In this document: piece after piece, positions 1-17,693 of the stretch
Position numbering within the stretch: position 1 is the first letter of the stretch
How the letters are laid out: the number at the start of each line of letters is the position of its first letter
Notes under the pieces: generated by a model
Told to the model about the DNA's origin: nothing
Seen by the model: only the letters and a program-made list of their open reading frames with translations
The model's database searches: none
Translations under genes and position numbers: made by a program
Origin: Takakia lepidozioides
Taxonomy: Eukaryota; Streptophyta; Takakiopsida; Takakiales; Takakiaceae
Assembly: GCA_030704615.1 (NCBI GenBank)
Contig: CM060734.1
Span: 11,534,001-11,598,000 of the forward strand
Length of the DNA: 64,000 bases
Reading direction: 5' to 3'

Positions 1-810
1 GAAAAAGAAAAGAAAAGAAAGCTATAATTAAAATTTTCTTTATGGCACTTGGGCTATGGCAATTTCGATTGTCTGGCTGATTTCATGATCTCGTGGGTTA
101 ACTTAACACTCACAATGACTTATGGTTAATGCATCATGGGGTCTGTCACAATAGTAACACCTTTGCCAAGTGTCTAAGGAAACTGTCAATGACTGCGTGT
201 TTAATGTCATGGTCCAGGTTACTTTTTGTGCTGCAGTGATATTTGAGCCACCTTTTCCATATGGCAATTGCGTTGCAGGAGGGGTTGAGAAGGTCAAAGT
301 CCCCAGAGTTGTAACATAGTAGACCAAGCAGAGAGTTCTGGTCAATTGAGGGCTGTATTCGCAACTGTGGGTAGTATTCAAACTGCTCACAGGCTTGGTG
401 TAAATGCAGTATTAGTGTTGATACAAGCCAATTGTTTTGCATGTGGCCCTGTTCCACTGATATTGGTCACATAGTAGTAGACATCGAAGTAAAATATTGA
501 TTGCAATCACGCTTTACCATGGACCCTATACGTTTTAACGATATCTGTTGGGTGACTATACTTGGCGTGGCACTACCATGGTTCTTTCTGACAAGGGAAA
601 ATGTCCCATTGGTGAGGACGAGCTTTAGTCTAGCTGGCTGCACATACAAGTGTCATGTCGAGTGCTGGCAGATTAAAGAAAATATAGTTATGGTGCCAGT
701 TTGAACGTTGCCCATAGCCCGGTATTTTTAGACCAAATGACAGCGGTATGGTGATGGCAATATCCTCAGTTGTTGTGCTGTGAGAGGAGAGAAGAGACAG
801 GTCTGTTTGC
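1..810. other. No recognisable gene; 5' flank of GPX remnant
   Basis: I see no family here. A 103-codon open frame on the minus strand (146-457) has leucine-rich, protein-like composition but matches nothing I know, and it may be chance. The stretch lies just upstream of the first glutathione peroxidase exon and may be its upstream intron or flank. Confidence 0.4.
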
Positions 811-2540
811 ATGTCTCACTTCACCGTGGTAGTGGGTGGGATGCAGGACATTGATGGAAAGAATGTGGAGCTGAACACTTACAAGGACAAAGTGCTACTG
901 ATTGTCAACGTTGCCTCCCAATGGTATTCTCTTTTTCTGGTCATGTACTCTGGGCGTGCAACTGTTGAGTGTAACGCAAGTGCTGTTCCAAATGTGAATG
1001 TATACTTACCAGAGCTTGTGTAACCATTTACATTGTACAGTCTATTTTCCTATGCAAGTGGTCTGTGATTTAGGATGGGCTGATGACAGCTTGATGGAGA
1101 TCAGAAATTGTTGCGTTCTTGTCCCATATGACTGATTCCAAAATCCCAATCAAATGATTTGAGTGTTTGAAGCTCTGCATGGGAATGTACTCTTCACAGC
1201 TGGTCCAATATAACCACATGTGAAAGATAAGACCAAGATGCAGGTCTGCACACTAGGTGGCACGTCCTCATATGTCCTGCAATATTTAAGACATCAAAGT
1301 CCAGAGAAAGATATGCACTCATTTAATGTCTCCAATCAACATTGGCTATGGGATACCTCGAGGGCTTGGTCCCATGGTGTTAACCCTCCTGGAGCAAGAG
1401 GGTGGATGAACCCTAGCGATCTGTAGTGGTGGAGGTCTCTTTCTGTCGATACTCTCTTACCTCATGTAACTACGGTGCCATGCGCTCAGAATCTCTATGA
1501 AAATTCCATAAGATGAAAGGTTCATCTGTTTTGAATTTTTTGCCTTCTTCTACTTACTTGCCTGCGATAAAGATCTGAAATAGACCATATACCATACCTC
1601 GGAAGAAAAGGATCGAAAACAAAACACTGGAAGCACGGCTGCTTTTTTGTTCGAACTAGCACTATTAGTTGGAAATCTGTGTTTTCAAGTATAAGAGTAC
1701 CTTGGTAGTACCGGTGAACTAGATTTTCACAATCCAAGTTAGCTAGTTGGATGTGGACACTGATGATAACGTTGTGTGCTTGGTGTTGTAGACTTTGAGA
1801 TCTTGGCATTCCCATCAAACCAATTTGGAGGCCAGGAACCCGGGACAAATGACCAAATCAAGGAATTTGCATGCAGCAGGTTCAAGGCCGAGTTTCCCAT
1901 TTTCGACAAGGTACTCTTACCCCACTCCCTCCTCTCTCCCTCCGAGGGATGGGTTTGTTGTTTCTAAGTGTCACTCAACTCAAAGACCCGCATGGAGTAA
2001 ATCCCAATCTTGCAGATGTGGCCTTGTTACCTGTTGAGAGCTATGACAATTAGGTGTGTAGAGACTGTCATTCATCCAGGAAGGGTCCTATCCTGTGGGG
2101 TCCTTCACAGTATGGCTAAGGCATTTGTGTAATGTGCAAATACTGTCAATTTATGCAAAGGGGATAATCATTGGTTGTCAATGGGACTGCTTAACTAGCT
2201 GGTAGTGAAAAAATGTACAGTACTAGTGCGTTCTTGTGCTTCAGCTCCCTCTGACCCTCAGTCTGGCATTTTAGCTTTGAAGCATCCAGTAACATGATCC
2301 ACATGTAGGATGCATCCTAATTTTGCAATCAGTAGATTCATTTTCTGAGCTGGAGGATTTTGTGATTGGCAGATTGATGTGAATGGGCCAAACCAAGCAC
2401 CACTGTACAAATTTCTGAAGGCTAGCAAGAGGGGGAATACTGGGTGACAGTATCAAATGGAACTTCTCCAAATTTCTGGTCGACAAAATGGCAAAGTTGT
2501 GCAGCGTTATGCCCCAAACACACCCCCATCTAAAATTGAG
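811..2540 (+). pseudogene. GPX: Glutathione peroxidase-like gene, partial, with frameshifts
   Basis: Three exons of a plant-type (thioredoxin-dependent) glutathione peroxidase are recognisable. Exon one (ending 923) encodes VELNTYKDKVLLIVNVAS and stops after TG of the peroxidatic Cys codon at a GT donor. Exon 1792-1910 encodes [16 protein letters not shown] and [15 protein letters not shown]; the family Cys of FPCNQF is Ser here, while the resolving Cys of FACxRF is kept. Exon 2373-2540 encodes IDVNGPNQAPLYKFLK, then a WNFSKFLVDK-type segment, and ends at a GTAAGT donor. This exon needs one extra base removed (about 2430) and one missing base supplied (about 2487) to stay in frame. The exon that should follow the first one is at best degenerate near 995-1020. 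The last exon was not found; a LINE lies immediately downstream. The family reduces lipid and hydrogen peroxides. I infer a decaying gene or a copy with assembly indels. Confidence 0.8.
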
Positions 2541-2562
2541 GTAAGTTGCCGCTTTTTCTATT

Positions 2563-2564
<2 letters not shown>

Positions 2565-2593
<29 letters not shown>
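2565..2593. repeat. (CT)n microsatellite
   Basis: An uninterrupted CT run precedes the 5'-truncated end of a LINE. A second CT run (about 6510-6527) follows the same LINE's 3' end, so the element may have inserted into a CT tract. Confidence 0.9.
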
Positions 2594-2596
<3 letters not shown>

Positions 2597-4487
2597 ATCA
2601 TTGGGAGGAAACTAATTGTCTGCGGTAGAGCTGTTAATTGGTGGACCAATGAGATTAAACTCAAGATAGCTGAGAGACGAGTCCTTTATAAAGAGTGCTG
2701 CAATTTGAAAACCAACAAAGAATTGTGGGCGAGGTACTACCAGATCCGTAAAGATATCAATCTGCTTGTAAGGGCTCAGAAGAAATTATACCGGGACAAG
2801 TTATACAGTGAAATAAACTCAAACCACCATGGTGGTAATGACAAGAGATTCTGGTTGGCCCTTCAACGCTTGTACAAGCCGAAAAGCTGTCAGCAAGTAC
2901 AAGCGCTGAAGACTACTAAGGGTGCAGTGGTAACTTCATCGGTTGACATTGTCAAAACCTTTGAAACCCACTACAGTATCCTTGGCAGAACTTCTAGGTC
3001 TAACAGTGAGGGGTCCTCTGATGAATGGAAGGACACAGTTGGTAAAACTGTTCCTATGATTCAAAACAGCCCTGATGAATTGGAGTATATTTCAAAAGCC
3101 TACAACGCTCCCATTAGTTCTTCTGAGATTGTGGAAGAAATTGAGCATCTAAATGGATATAAAGCAGGTGGTCCGGATGGCATAGTCAACGAGCTTATCA
3201 AGCACGGTGGCGATCCCATGATAGAGGCCCTAGTTCTCCTCTTTAACCTTATCTGGAAGACTGAAATGATCCCCTTTCGCTGGTGACAGGGGGTCATTGT
3301 CAATCTATATAAGAAGGGTGACAGAGAAGACCCGGGGAACTATCGTGGCATCACGCTTCTCAATGCTGTTGGCAAGATATTTTGCAGAGTTATAAGTACT
3401 CGTCTCGAGGCTGATCTGGAATCTAGAGGTTGTTTTCACGAAGGCCAAGCTGGCTTTCGGCGAAACAGGGGCTGTGTGCTTCACTCTAAGCCAGATTATT
3501 CAGGGAAGGAAAAAAGAAGGGAAACCCACTTATATTTTTTTCTTGGATGTCAAAAAGGCTTATGACACAGTGTGGAGAGATGGTCTATGGCTCGGCCTCT
3601 GGTCTTGCGGAATCAAGGGAAAAATGTGGAGAGTTGTCCATAACTTGTATGCTCACACCAAAAGCTGTGTCACTGTTAATGGACAGAAGTCTAACTTCTT
3701 GGACATAGACCAAGGTGTAGCTCAAGGATGTACCCTCTCCCCTCTGCTCTTCAATGTTTTCATCAATCAACTCCTCGAGGATGTGGAACGTGAGGGATTT
3801 GGGTTAAGGGTGGGTGATGCCACCATTCCAGCCTTATGTTTGCGGATGACTTCGCAGGCATATGGGAGACTCCTTCCAACCTCCAGGAATTGATTGATTG
3901 CACGAAGAGATACTTTGATCTTTGGGGGCTAGAGGCTAATGTCAGTAAATGTGCAGTGGTGGCATTCAACGACAGAGGAGAGGGAGGAAGTGATCTTAAG
4001 TGGCAGTGGGGTAGCCAAGAGATTCCAGTCCTCTCTTCCTACACATACCTGGGCGTTGAGTTTTCCTCCAACTGTAACAGGGATGCACATATCCAGAAAG
4101 TTGTTCAAACTGGCAAGGGCAAAGCGCTGAGTCTCACTAAATATTTCCACTGCAGAGGGATTAACTCTGCGGTCAAGAAAACATTGCTTTGCCGTGTTAT
4201 TAGACCTGCCTTGGAGTACCGATCTGCTATATGGGTTGATAACTCCAACCAGGCTAAGTCTCTAGAATCCATTCAAGTGGGGGTGCTTAAGGAGTGCATG
4301 TCAGCATGCTCCAAAACAGCCAATGTGGCTGTTCTGGGTGAGTTTGGCATCCCTTCCTTAAGCTCCCGACGAGATGAATTCAAGGTCAGATGGTGGGGTC
4401 AGTTGCAACACATGTCCAACACCAGATACCCTAAGTTAATCGACTCTATATCTTGGAAACAGGACCGCCCTGTCAAACAGGCTAAGT

Positions 4488-4500
4488 CCTGGCAGAAGAG
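4488..4500 (+). repeat. Left 13-bp target-site duplication of LINE copy B
   Basis: CCTGGCAGAAGAG, identical to 5890-5902. The sequence belongs to copy A (Ser-Trp-Gln-Lys-Arg region). Confidence 0.92.
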
Positions 4501-5889
4501 ATTGTACTCATAAGACGTTGTTTGCCGTAGCCTTGTGGCCATTGACCCCGCGCCCAGTTTGAGCGGGAACAAAAGGGACAGAACCTACCTCTGTCAGGGG
4601 CTGACGTTGGTAGTAAGACTTACCTCCATATATAGAATTAATCCGGGTTTTCCAGATATCCTCTAGAAATCCCTTCACACAAGCATCAATCTGCTGTGTG
4701 TGATTTGCCCAAAAACCAGGCCTCAGGAGGGCCTGGGCTTTTGGCTCAGCCTCGAGACTTTCAAAGTTGGTAAACAGGGGTACAGGCACAATACCCTTAA
4801 GAGATTTGAAGAGAGCGTCTCTTTGGTGAGAGAACCCCGGACAGTGTATCAGAAAATGAATACTGTCTTCAGATTGCCCACACAACGGGCAATTGCACTC
4901 TCCCTTTCCTCTCTGCTTCTGTTTGCTGTTCAAAGGTAGGCTTCCTGCCCTGAGTTTAAATTTCAGTCTAGTGCCGAGAGTGGGTAGACCCTTGAGGTCA
5001 TCCAAGATGTCCTCCCCCATGTCACAGACTGGAAACAAGTTCAGGGAAGTTTTCTGCCTAACTTCATTTTCATCAGACAATCTCATGGCAACAGACATGG
5101 CTGAGGACACTACAGCCTCTAAGTCAGATTTATCCAGCAGGGTCAAGACTTGCGGATCCAGGTCCAGGTCCTTGAGGATCTCTTCTACTCTCTTCTGCCA
5201 GGACTTAGCCTGTTTGACAGGGCGGTCCTGTTTCCAAGATATAGAGTCGATTAACTTAGGATATCTGGTGTTGGGCATATGTTGCAGCTGACCCCACCAT
5301 CTGACCTTGAATTCATCTCGTCGGGAGCTTAAGGACGGAATGCCAAACTCACCCCGAACAGCCACATTGGCTGTTTTGGAGCATGCTGACATACACTCCT
5401 TAAGCACCCCCACTTGAATGGATTCTAGAGACTTAGCCTGGTTGGAGTTATCAACCCATATAGCAGATCCGTACTCCAAGGCAGGTCTAATAACGCGACA
5501 AAGCATGGTTTTCTTAACCTCAGAGTTGACCCCTCTGCAGTGGAAAAATTTAGTGAGCCCCAGAGCTTTGCCCTTGCCAGTTTGAACAACTTTCCGGATA
5601 TGTGCATCCCAATTACAATTGGAGGAGAACTCAACGCCCAGGTAAGTGTAGGAAGGGAGGACCGGGATCTCTTGGCTACCCCACTGCCACTTAAGATCAC
5701 TTCCTCCCTCTCCTCTGTCGTTGAATGCTACCACTGCACATTTGCTGACATTAGCCTCTAGCCCCCAAAGATCAAAGTATCTCTTCGCGCAATCAATCAA
5801 CTCCTGGAGATTGGTTGGAGTCTCCCCTATGCCTGCGAAGTCATCCGCAAACATAAGGGCTGGTATGGTGGTATCACCCACCCACCCAC
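4501..5889 (-). mobile_element. LINE copy B, nested antisense inside copy A
   Basis: The reverse complement holds the C-terminal half of the same LINE, open from the FADDFAG box through the CNCPLCGQ zinc-knuckle motif to a stop at 4508, without internal stops. Its 3' end (GTCTTATGAGTACAAT on the minus strand) sits at 4501 and its truncated 5' end at about 5889. The 13-base sequence CCTGGCAGAAGAG occurs on both sides (4488-4500 and 5890-5902), and copy A's reading continues across if the insert is removed. Its intact frame suggests that it is younger than copy A. Confidence 0.92.
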
Positions 5890-5902
5890 CCTGGCAGAAG
5901 AG
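5890..5902 (+). repeat. Right 13-bp target-site duplication of LINE copy B
   Basis: This is the second CCTGGCAGAAGAG. Copy A resumes here with Trp-Gln-Lys-Arg-Val-Glu-Glu. Confidence 0.92.
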
Positions 5903-6529
5903 AGTAGAAGAGATTCTCAAGGATCTGAATCTGGACCCGCAAGTCTTGACCTTGCTGGATAATTCTGACTTAGAGACTGTAGTGTCCAAAGCCATGTCTG
6001 TTACCAGAAAATTGTCCGATGAAAATGAAGTTAGGCAGAAAACTTCCCTGAACCTGTTTCCAGTCTGACATGGGGGAGGATATCATGGATGACCTCAAGG
6101 GTCTACCCACTCTCGGCACCAGACTGAAATTTAAACTCAGGGCAGGAAGCCTACCTTTGAACAGTAAACAGAAGCAGAGAGGAAAGGGAGAGTGCAATTG
6201 CCCGTTGTGTGGGCAACCCGAAGACAATATTCATTTTCTGATTCACTGTCCGGGGTACTCTCACCAGAGAGAAGCTCTCCTCCAATCTATCAAGAGAATT
6301 GTGCCTGTACCTATGTTGACCAACTTTGAAAGTATCGAGGCTGAGCCAAAAAATATCTGGAAAACCCGAATCAATGTTCTTTATGAAGGTAAGACTTACT
6401 ACCGACGTCAGCCCCTGACTGAGGTAGGTTCTGTCCCTTTATGTTCCGTTCAAACTGGACGTGGGGTCAATGGCCACAAGGCTACGGCAAACAACGTCTT
6501 ATGAGTACATTCTCTCTCTCTCTCTCCTT

Positions 6530-9500
6530 GTGCTTAAACTTATAGCCTGCGAATTCTACCAATACATTACCTCTTATCAATAACAACACTCCCCAGGGGG
6601 ATTCCTGGGAATTGGTTACTTATGCCAAATCTAGGGCTTCATGTGTAGTTTTTGGGGTGAATCCCTGGATGGACGATGTGTCCTTTAAAACTACATGCTC
6701 CAGCTTAGGCTTGGATTATATGGCTAATGGTTCCATCTCGAGACTTGATAACAGAGGTACTTTGAAGGTTGCAATGCCCAAAAATGCTACTAATAGAGTC
6801 TCACATCAATTCAATCTAAACGAAGTTCGTCCCTTGACTGGCTGGAGAGCGGTCTTAGACATTGGTGATTCAATGAGGCGCTCTAGGAAGACAACCAAGG
6901 GCAGGGACTTCAACTTGAAAGTTTCTAATCGGTTTGATGCACTGGATGAGGTTGATTCCAAGCTGTCAGACAGACAAACTGACCGCAAGAGTGCTGAGCC
7001 TGAGCGTCGTGTGACTGAAGGATTTGATACTCTGAATGGTACTATTATGGTACTAATGTATCATAGTATCAATTAAAGTTTACGCACGACGAGCAAAATC
7101 TACACACGGGGTAATTGTCCCCCCTTTGCAGAACGGTTGGCCGTCCAGGAGCAACCATAGGCTACCTAGACGAGAAACAATTCACATGCAAAGGGCTGGC
7201 TTGCGGCTGGGCACTTTCTATTTCTGAGGGCTGACTAACCAAAGGAAACAACTCGAAGTGGGACAAGTTCTTCGCGCAAATGATATTCATATCTGTGCTG
7301 GGCAAGAGACATGGGAAACTCCGGACAAACTGGTTGGAGATGTCAATGGTTATAAATGGATCGGTAAGATGTGCGCTCTTAAGGCAGCGTCTGCCAAACG
7401 TGGTCAAAAAGGGGTTCGATTCTTTGTCTGTGATTTCTTGTGTGACAATTGTGAAATTATCAACAAGGGTTTGTGGTATGAGCACAGTATTCGGCTAAAA
7501 CTGAAACTGAAGGGCGGCGTGAATATGAAGGACCTCTCTGTGGGTTGTGTTTACATGCCCACAGAGGTGCCCCTTAGTGCTGACGCAGACAAAGCCTTCG
7601 AAGACGTAAAGCTGGACTGTGCTAAGTTCCTCGCCAAAGGTCAGGTGGTCTTATTGGGTGACTTCGATGCCCAGTTGGGCAAAGGTCTCCATGAGGATGG
7701 TACCATTGGGCCTTTTGGTGAGGACGAGCTGAATTCTAATGGTAGACAGTTAATAAACTGTCTCGAAGAACTTCTGCTTTTGACCTTGAATAATAGGTCA
7801 AAAGGAGACCAAGTGCAGTGGACTCGTGAGAAAGCCCAACTGGGGAACGTTCCATTGTGGATTATATCATAATGGACAAAAAATTGTTTCCCCAGAGTGC
7901 CAGTGTGTTGATCGACAAAACTGGTACCTCTGACCACTTCCTGGTTTGGACAGAGATCAAAAGGTGTTTTCCCAACACCAAGAGATCTTTGAAACGTTCG
8001 ATTCGGAAGTGGCGCATGGAAAATTCCAAAATGAAGAGGTCAAGGCTGAGTAAGTCCAGCCTTGCAAGAGGCTCTCCCTCATTTTGTCCACTCGCTCCGA
8101 GACCTTCAGTCTCGCTCTGGCAATGCAAGAAATGAAGTCGAAAGAGCAGTGGATTCTTGGGAGAGTTTCGTCTGCTCTGTGGCTGACAAGATATTGGGAG
8201 GAAACTAATACTCTGTGGTAGAGCTGTTAATTGGTGTACCAATGAGATTAAACTCAAGATAGCTGAGAGACGAGTCCTCAATAAAGAGTGCTGCAATTTG
8301 AAAACCAACAAAGAATTTTGGGCTAAGTACTACCAGATCCGCAAAGATATCAATCAGCTTGTAAGGTCTCAGAAGGAATTATACTGGGACAAGCTATACA
8401 GTGAAATAAACTCAAACCACCATGGTGGTAACGACAAGAGATTCTGGTTGGCCTTTAACTTCAACGTTTGTACAAGCGGACTAACTGTCAGCACGTACAA
8501 GCGCTGAGGACTACTAAGGGTGCAGTGGTGACTTCAACCGTTGACATTGTCAAAACCTTTGAAACCCACTACAGTATCCTTGGCAGAATTTCTAGGTCTA
8601 ACAGTGAGGGGTCCTCTGAAAAATGGAAGGACGCAGTTGGAAAAACTGAACTGGAGTATATTTCAAAGGCTCCCATTAGTTCCTCTGAGATTGTGGAAGC
8701 AATTGAGCATTTAAATGGGTATAAAGCTGGTGGACCTCATGGCATAGTCAATGAGCTTATCAAGCACGGTGGCGATCCCATGATAGAGGACCTTGTACTT
8801 CTCTTTAACCTTATCTGGAGGACTGAAATGATCCCCTTTCGCTGGCAACAGGGGGTCATTGTTAATCTATGCAAGAAGGGTGACAGAGAAGAACCGGGGA
8901 ACTACCGAGGCATCACGCTCCTCAATGCAGTTGGCAAGATATTTTGCAGAGTTATAAGTACTTGTCTCGAGGTTGATCTGGAATCTAGAGGTTGTTTCCA
9001 CGAAGGCCAAGCTGGCTTTCGGTGAAACAGGGGCTGTGTGGATCATAGCTTCACTCTAAGCCAGATTATCCAGGGAAGGAAAAAAGAAGGGAAACCCACT
9101 TTTGTATTTTTCTTGGATGTCAAAAAGGCTTATGACACAGTGTGGAGAGACGGTCTATGGCTCCGACTCTGGTCATGTGGGATCAAGGGAAAGATGTGGA
9201 GAGTTGCCCATAACATGTATGCTCACATTAAAAGTTGTGTCACTGTTAATGGACAGAAGTCTAACTTCTTTGACATAGACCAAGGTGTAGCTCAAGGATG
9301 TACCCTCTCATCTCTGCTCTTCAATGTTTCATCAATCAACTCCTCGAGGATGTGGAAAGTGAAGGATTTGGGTTAAGGGTGGGTGATGCCACCATACCAG
9401 CCCTTATGTCTGCGGATGACTTTGCAGGCATAGGGGAGACTCCTTCCAATCCCCAGGAGTTGATTGATTGCGCAAAGAGATACTTTGACTTTTAATTGCT

Positions 9501-9690
9501 GGGCAGCTGACACACAGCAGATTGATGTTGTGTGAAGGGCTGTCTAGGGGATATTTGGAAAGCCTGAACTCATTGTTTGCATCAAGGTAAGTGCCACTAC
9601 CAGAGTGTTCCCTCTTGTTCCGCCCAAACTGGGCATGGGGTCCATGGCCACAAGGCTATGGCAACCAACGTCTCATGAGTACATTCTCTC
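6530..9690 (+). mobile_element. LINE copy C, near full-length with internal deletion
   Basis: A longer member of the same family. An ORF1-like frame runs from 6612 to about 7030 (no recognisable RNA-binding motif). An APE-type endonuclease follows (about 7230-7960), with AGQETWE, LLGDFDAQLG and the terminal GTSDHFLVW motif. The RT spans about 8200-9495, with GYKAGGPHGIVNELIKHGG, FFLDVKKAYDTVWRDG and a SADDFAG box; the usual Phe before Ala-Asp-Asp is Ser here. At 9495 the RT breaks off and the sequence jumps to the extreme C-terminus and the tail ATGGCCACAAGGCTATGGC, ending near 9690, so about 1 kb is missing. Frames are interrupted near 7050-7230, 7870, 8100 and 9330. Confidence 0.88.
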
Positions 9691-10200
9691 AAATGCCCTT
9701 GCCTTTCAGAAAATCAGTTGCTGCTGGAGTTTCAGAAGGAAACCGGGGGCAAATCTGCAGCAGCCACAGCCGCAGGTCCGGCGATGTTGGCAAGCACTCC
9801 CAGACAGGTCGTTCTTCCAGCGGATGTAGGTGCGGCAGCTTTTCAACAAGGGGATCCCAAATTTTCCTACCTGGGTCAGGACGTTCGTGAGCAGGGGAGG
9901 TATGGACGACTCGATTCTCGCAGATGATCTGCCTGCCTACATGAAGAACAATACCGGCAGGGCGAATCACCGTCTTCTTGCATGGAGGGAGTACATCAAG
10001 CAGAACCACCCCGACGAAATCCATTAGTGATCGAGGAACTGAGCCTCTACTGAGGGCTAAATGTAGCCTAGAGAACGCCGAAAGGCTGAACATTGATGAA
10101 CCTAGCGAACTAAACCAAGTGGCAATGGAACGAAAGCAAAAGGGGGATGCTTTACCCCGTCAATAAAGTTTTCTATGGTCCAGCAAGAAAGACGATTAAA
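9691..10200 (+). other. Unrecognised sequence with short open frames
   Basis: Short frames (for example 9830-10027, containing LLAWREYIKQNHPDE) look protein-like but match no family I know. Given LINEs on both sides, this is probably retroelement remnant; that is inference. Confidence 0.3.
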
Positions 10201-10214
10201 GAAGAAGAAGCAGA

Positions 10215-10894
10215 TTAACGAAAGTGTAGTCGCGATGGCATGGAGGTGTGCTTGATATGTTTCCAATTTACTTCACGCTCAAACTCAGGCCAGGCTGTGG
10301 ACTGGGGGGAGCGGGTTCCAGGTGCACTGATCTTGGGTCTCGCTGTGGCAAATGATGCCGTGACAAGCCCAAGTTGCCCTGAAGGAGGCATGGATTGACT
10401 TCGCTTGTCTGGGAGCTCTTTGGCAATCTGCACAACACTTATCCCACTCTTTCTTAGATTCTGTTATGAGGTCATTGTAGATGCTAGTGAGGAGGCTGGA
10501 AGTAGAACAAATCTCCCCCGAGAAGGTTCTGGAGCATCGAGCCCGCCAAAGGTGCCACAGAGTGGAGCTTCTGAGCGTTTCAAAACTTGGGCAAGAGAAG
10601 GACTTCTGCTTTGAGGTACTATTGCAGTTGAGTAGCAGGTCCAGGTGGGGGAGAGATTCGAGAGGCTCCAATGACGATATACACTTTAACCAGGGGCCAG
10701 ATTTTGGCCGGAGCATGACAAGAGAGTAGACAATGTTCTATGGATTCGATAATGCCAGAGGTACAGCGCGAACATAAGAGGGCCTCTTGCAATTGTAACC
10801 ACTCGCCCGCCGCAACCACAAAAGACAGGGCAATGTCAGCGCTCTCTCTTCCGGCAGTCGACCGCATCACGGAATGCCAATCAGACACCCCCAT
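10215..10894 (-). mobile_element. LINE C-terminal fragment (zf-RVT type), second family
   Basis: The minus strand encodes CSRCTSGIIESIEHCLLSC followed by KIWPLVKVY, then a segment with LWHLWRARCSRTFSGE. This is the pattern of the zinc-binding zf-RVT region that follows reverse transcriptase in many plant LINEs. The two parts lie in different frames (10619-10894 and 10285-10716), so it is broken. It differs from the LINE family at 2594-9690. Confidence 0.7.
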
Positions 10895-10919
10895 TCATTC
10901 ATTCCTATGGGTTCAGACG

Positions 10920-11130
10920 ATATCGATTGGCCCACTTCGCGAGGCAGCAGGATGCCCCCACTCCTGGCCAATGTCGCCCTCAATGCACGAAAGCCCCTCC
11001 CAGGCCAACGTCCAAGTGTCACGTGAAAAGGTATGCAGACGATTCCATCATCACTCGGGCCGACCCGACCTTCCTGACCGAAGTGGTAGTTATCTATTGG
11101 TGTTACATTTTCCTACTCCCCAGGTGTAAC
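10920..11130 (+). mobile_element. RT fragment with YADD box, inverted relative to its neighbour
   Basis: A short plus-strand frame contains KRYADDSIITRADPTF, resembling the catalytic box of plant LINE reverse transcriptase. It lies head-to-head with the minus-strand zf-RVT fragment. The surrounding RT is frameshifted, so the call rests mainly on this box. Confidence 0.4.
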
Positions 11131-11139
11131 ACATAAAAT

Positions 11140-11811
11140 GGATCTCCCCGGCAATAAAATCAAACATGAGTATACATACATATTGAATGAAGTGCCACTT
11201 GTGAGAACTATGGCAGTTACATCCTATTGTCAGTCAGCCCATAATCTGTTCACTTCTCCAGGTAGTAGTAACTCTTATGGGTTCAACAACTGTGAATATT
11301 CTGAACTATTGTGGACACTTGGGCCCAACAAATGATAATGACCCTCTTCAACACAACAACACAGATAGACTCTCATTTTCTTCTTTGGTGAGTACAGGAT
11401 CTTTACTGTCACGAAAAATAAGTTAAAAAGAATATGGAGACCATCAGGCTTGAAATTGTTCACTACCATGATGAGGGCGAGACTGTCTTCCGCACTAAAT
11501 TCAAGACCAAAAATGTTTATTGTTTGTCAGAACTAACCAAAATTAGGTGTGGGGAGGCACCACATAATCTCTGACAAATAAAAGGGGGTGAAAGCACCCT
11601 GATCTACACCAACAGCCTGAATGTGGACACTCAAAGTTCATGACTATAGTAAGTATGTATCAGAAAGAAGGAACCCCCAATTCTATAGGGGGCACCAAGA
11701 TCTCAAGAGGTGCTTCCTGCTCAGAATTTGAAGCTCATGTTCAAACAACCACTTTCTTTCTCAAAATACTCTTAGAATTAATACAGTAGAAACAGGAAAG
11801 CCCCACATGAA
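11140..11811. other. 3' flank of aspartate aminotransferase gene
   Basis: No coding signal found. It should contain the 3' UTR and polyadenylation region of the minus-strand aminotransferase gene; AT-rich stretches near 11750-11800 fit, but no site can be assigned. Confidence 0.4.

Positions 11812-17693
<5,882 letters not shown>

Larger units (their letters stand above)
2594..6510 (+). mobile_element. LINE copy A, 5'-truncated, split by an antisense LINE
   Basis: This is the reverse-transcriptase part of a non-LTR element, in two blocks: 2594-4500 and 5890-6510. Block one shows the RT core: GYKAGGPDGIVNELIKHGG, the A-box region FFLDVKKAYDTVWRDG, QGVAQGCTLSPLLFNVFIN and the FADDFAG catalytic box near 3836. 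Block two carries a C-terminal zinc-knuckle-like CNCPLCGQ...HFLIHCPG and the shared 3' tail ending GTCTTATGAGTACA. In-frame damage includes a TGA near 3284, where the sister copy at 8298 reads Gln, and frameshifts near 3460 and 3830. It starts in the linker between endonuclease and RT, as typical 5' truncation produces. The clade is uncertain. Confidence 0.9.

Noticed and set aside
811-923. 18-bp GT...AG segment as a functional intron
   Set aside because: Too short for spliceosomal splicing; kept only as an in-frame insertion note.
5540-5761. Plus-strand open frames across 4700-5900
   Set aside because: They mirror the minus-strand RT of LINE copy B; only the minus strand carries RT motifs.
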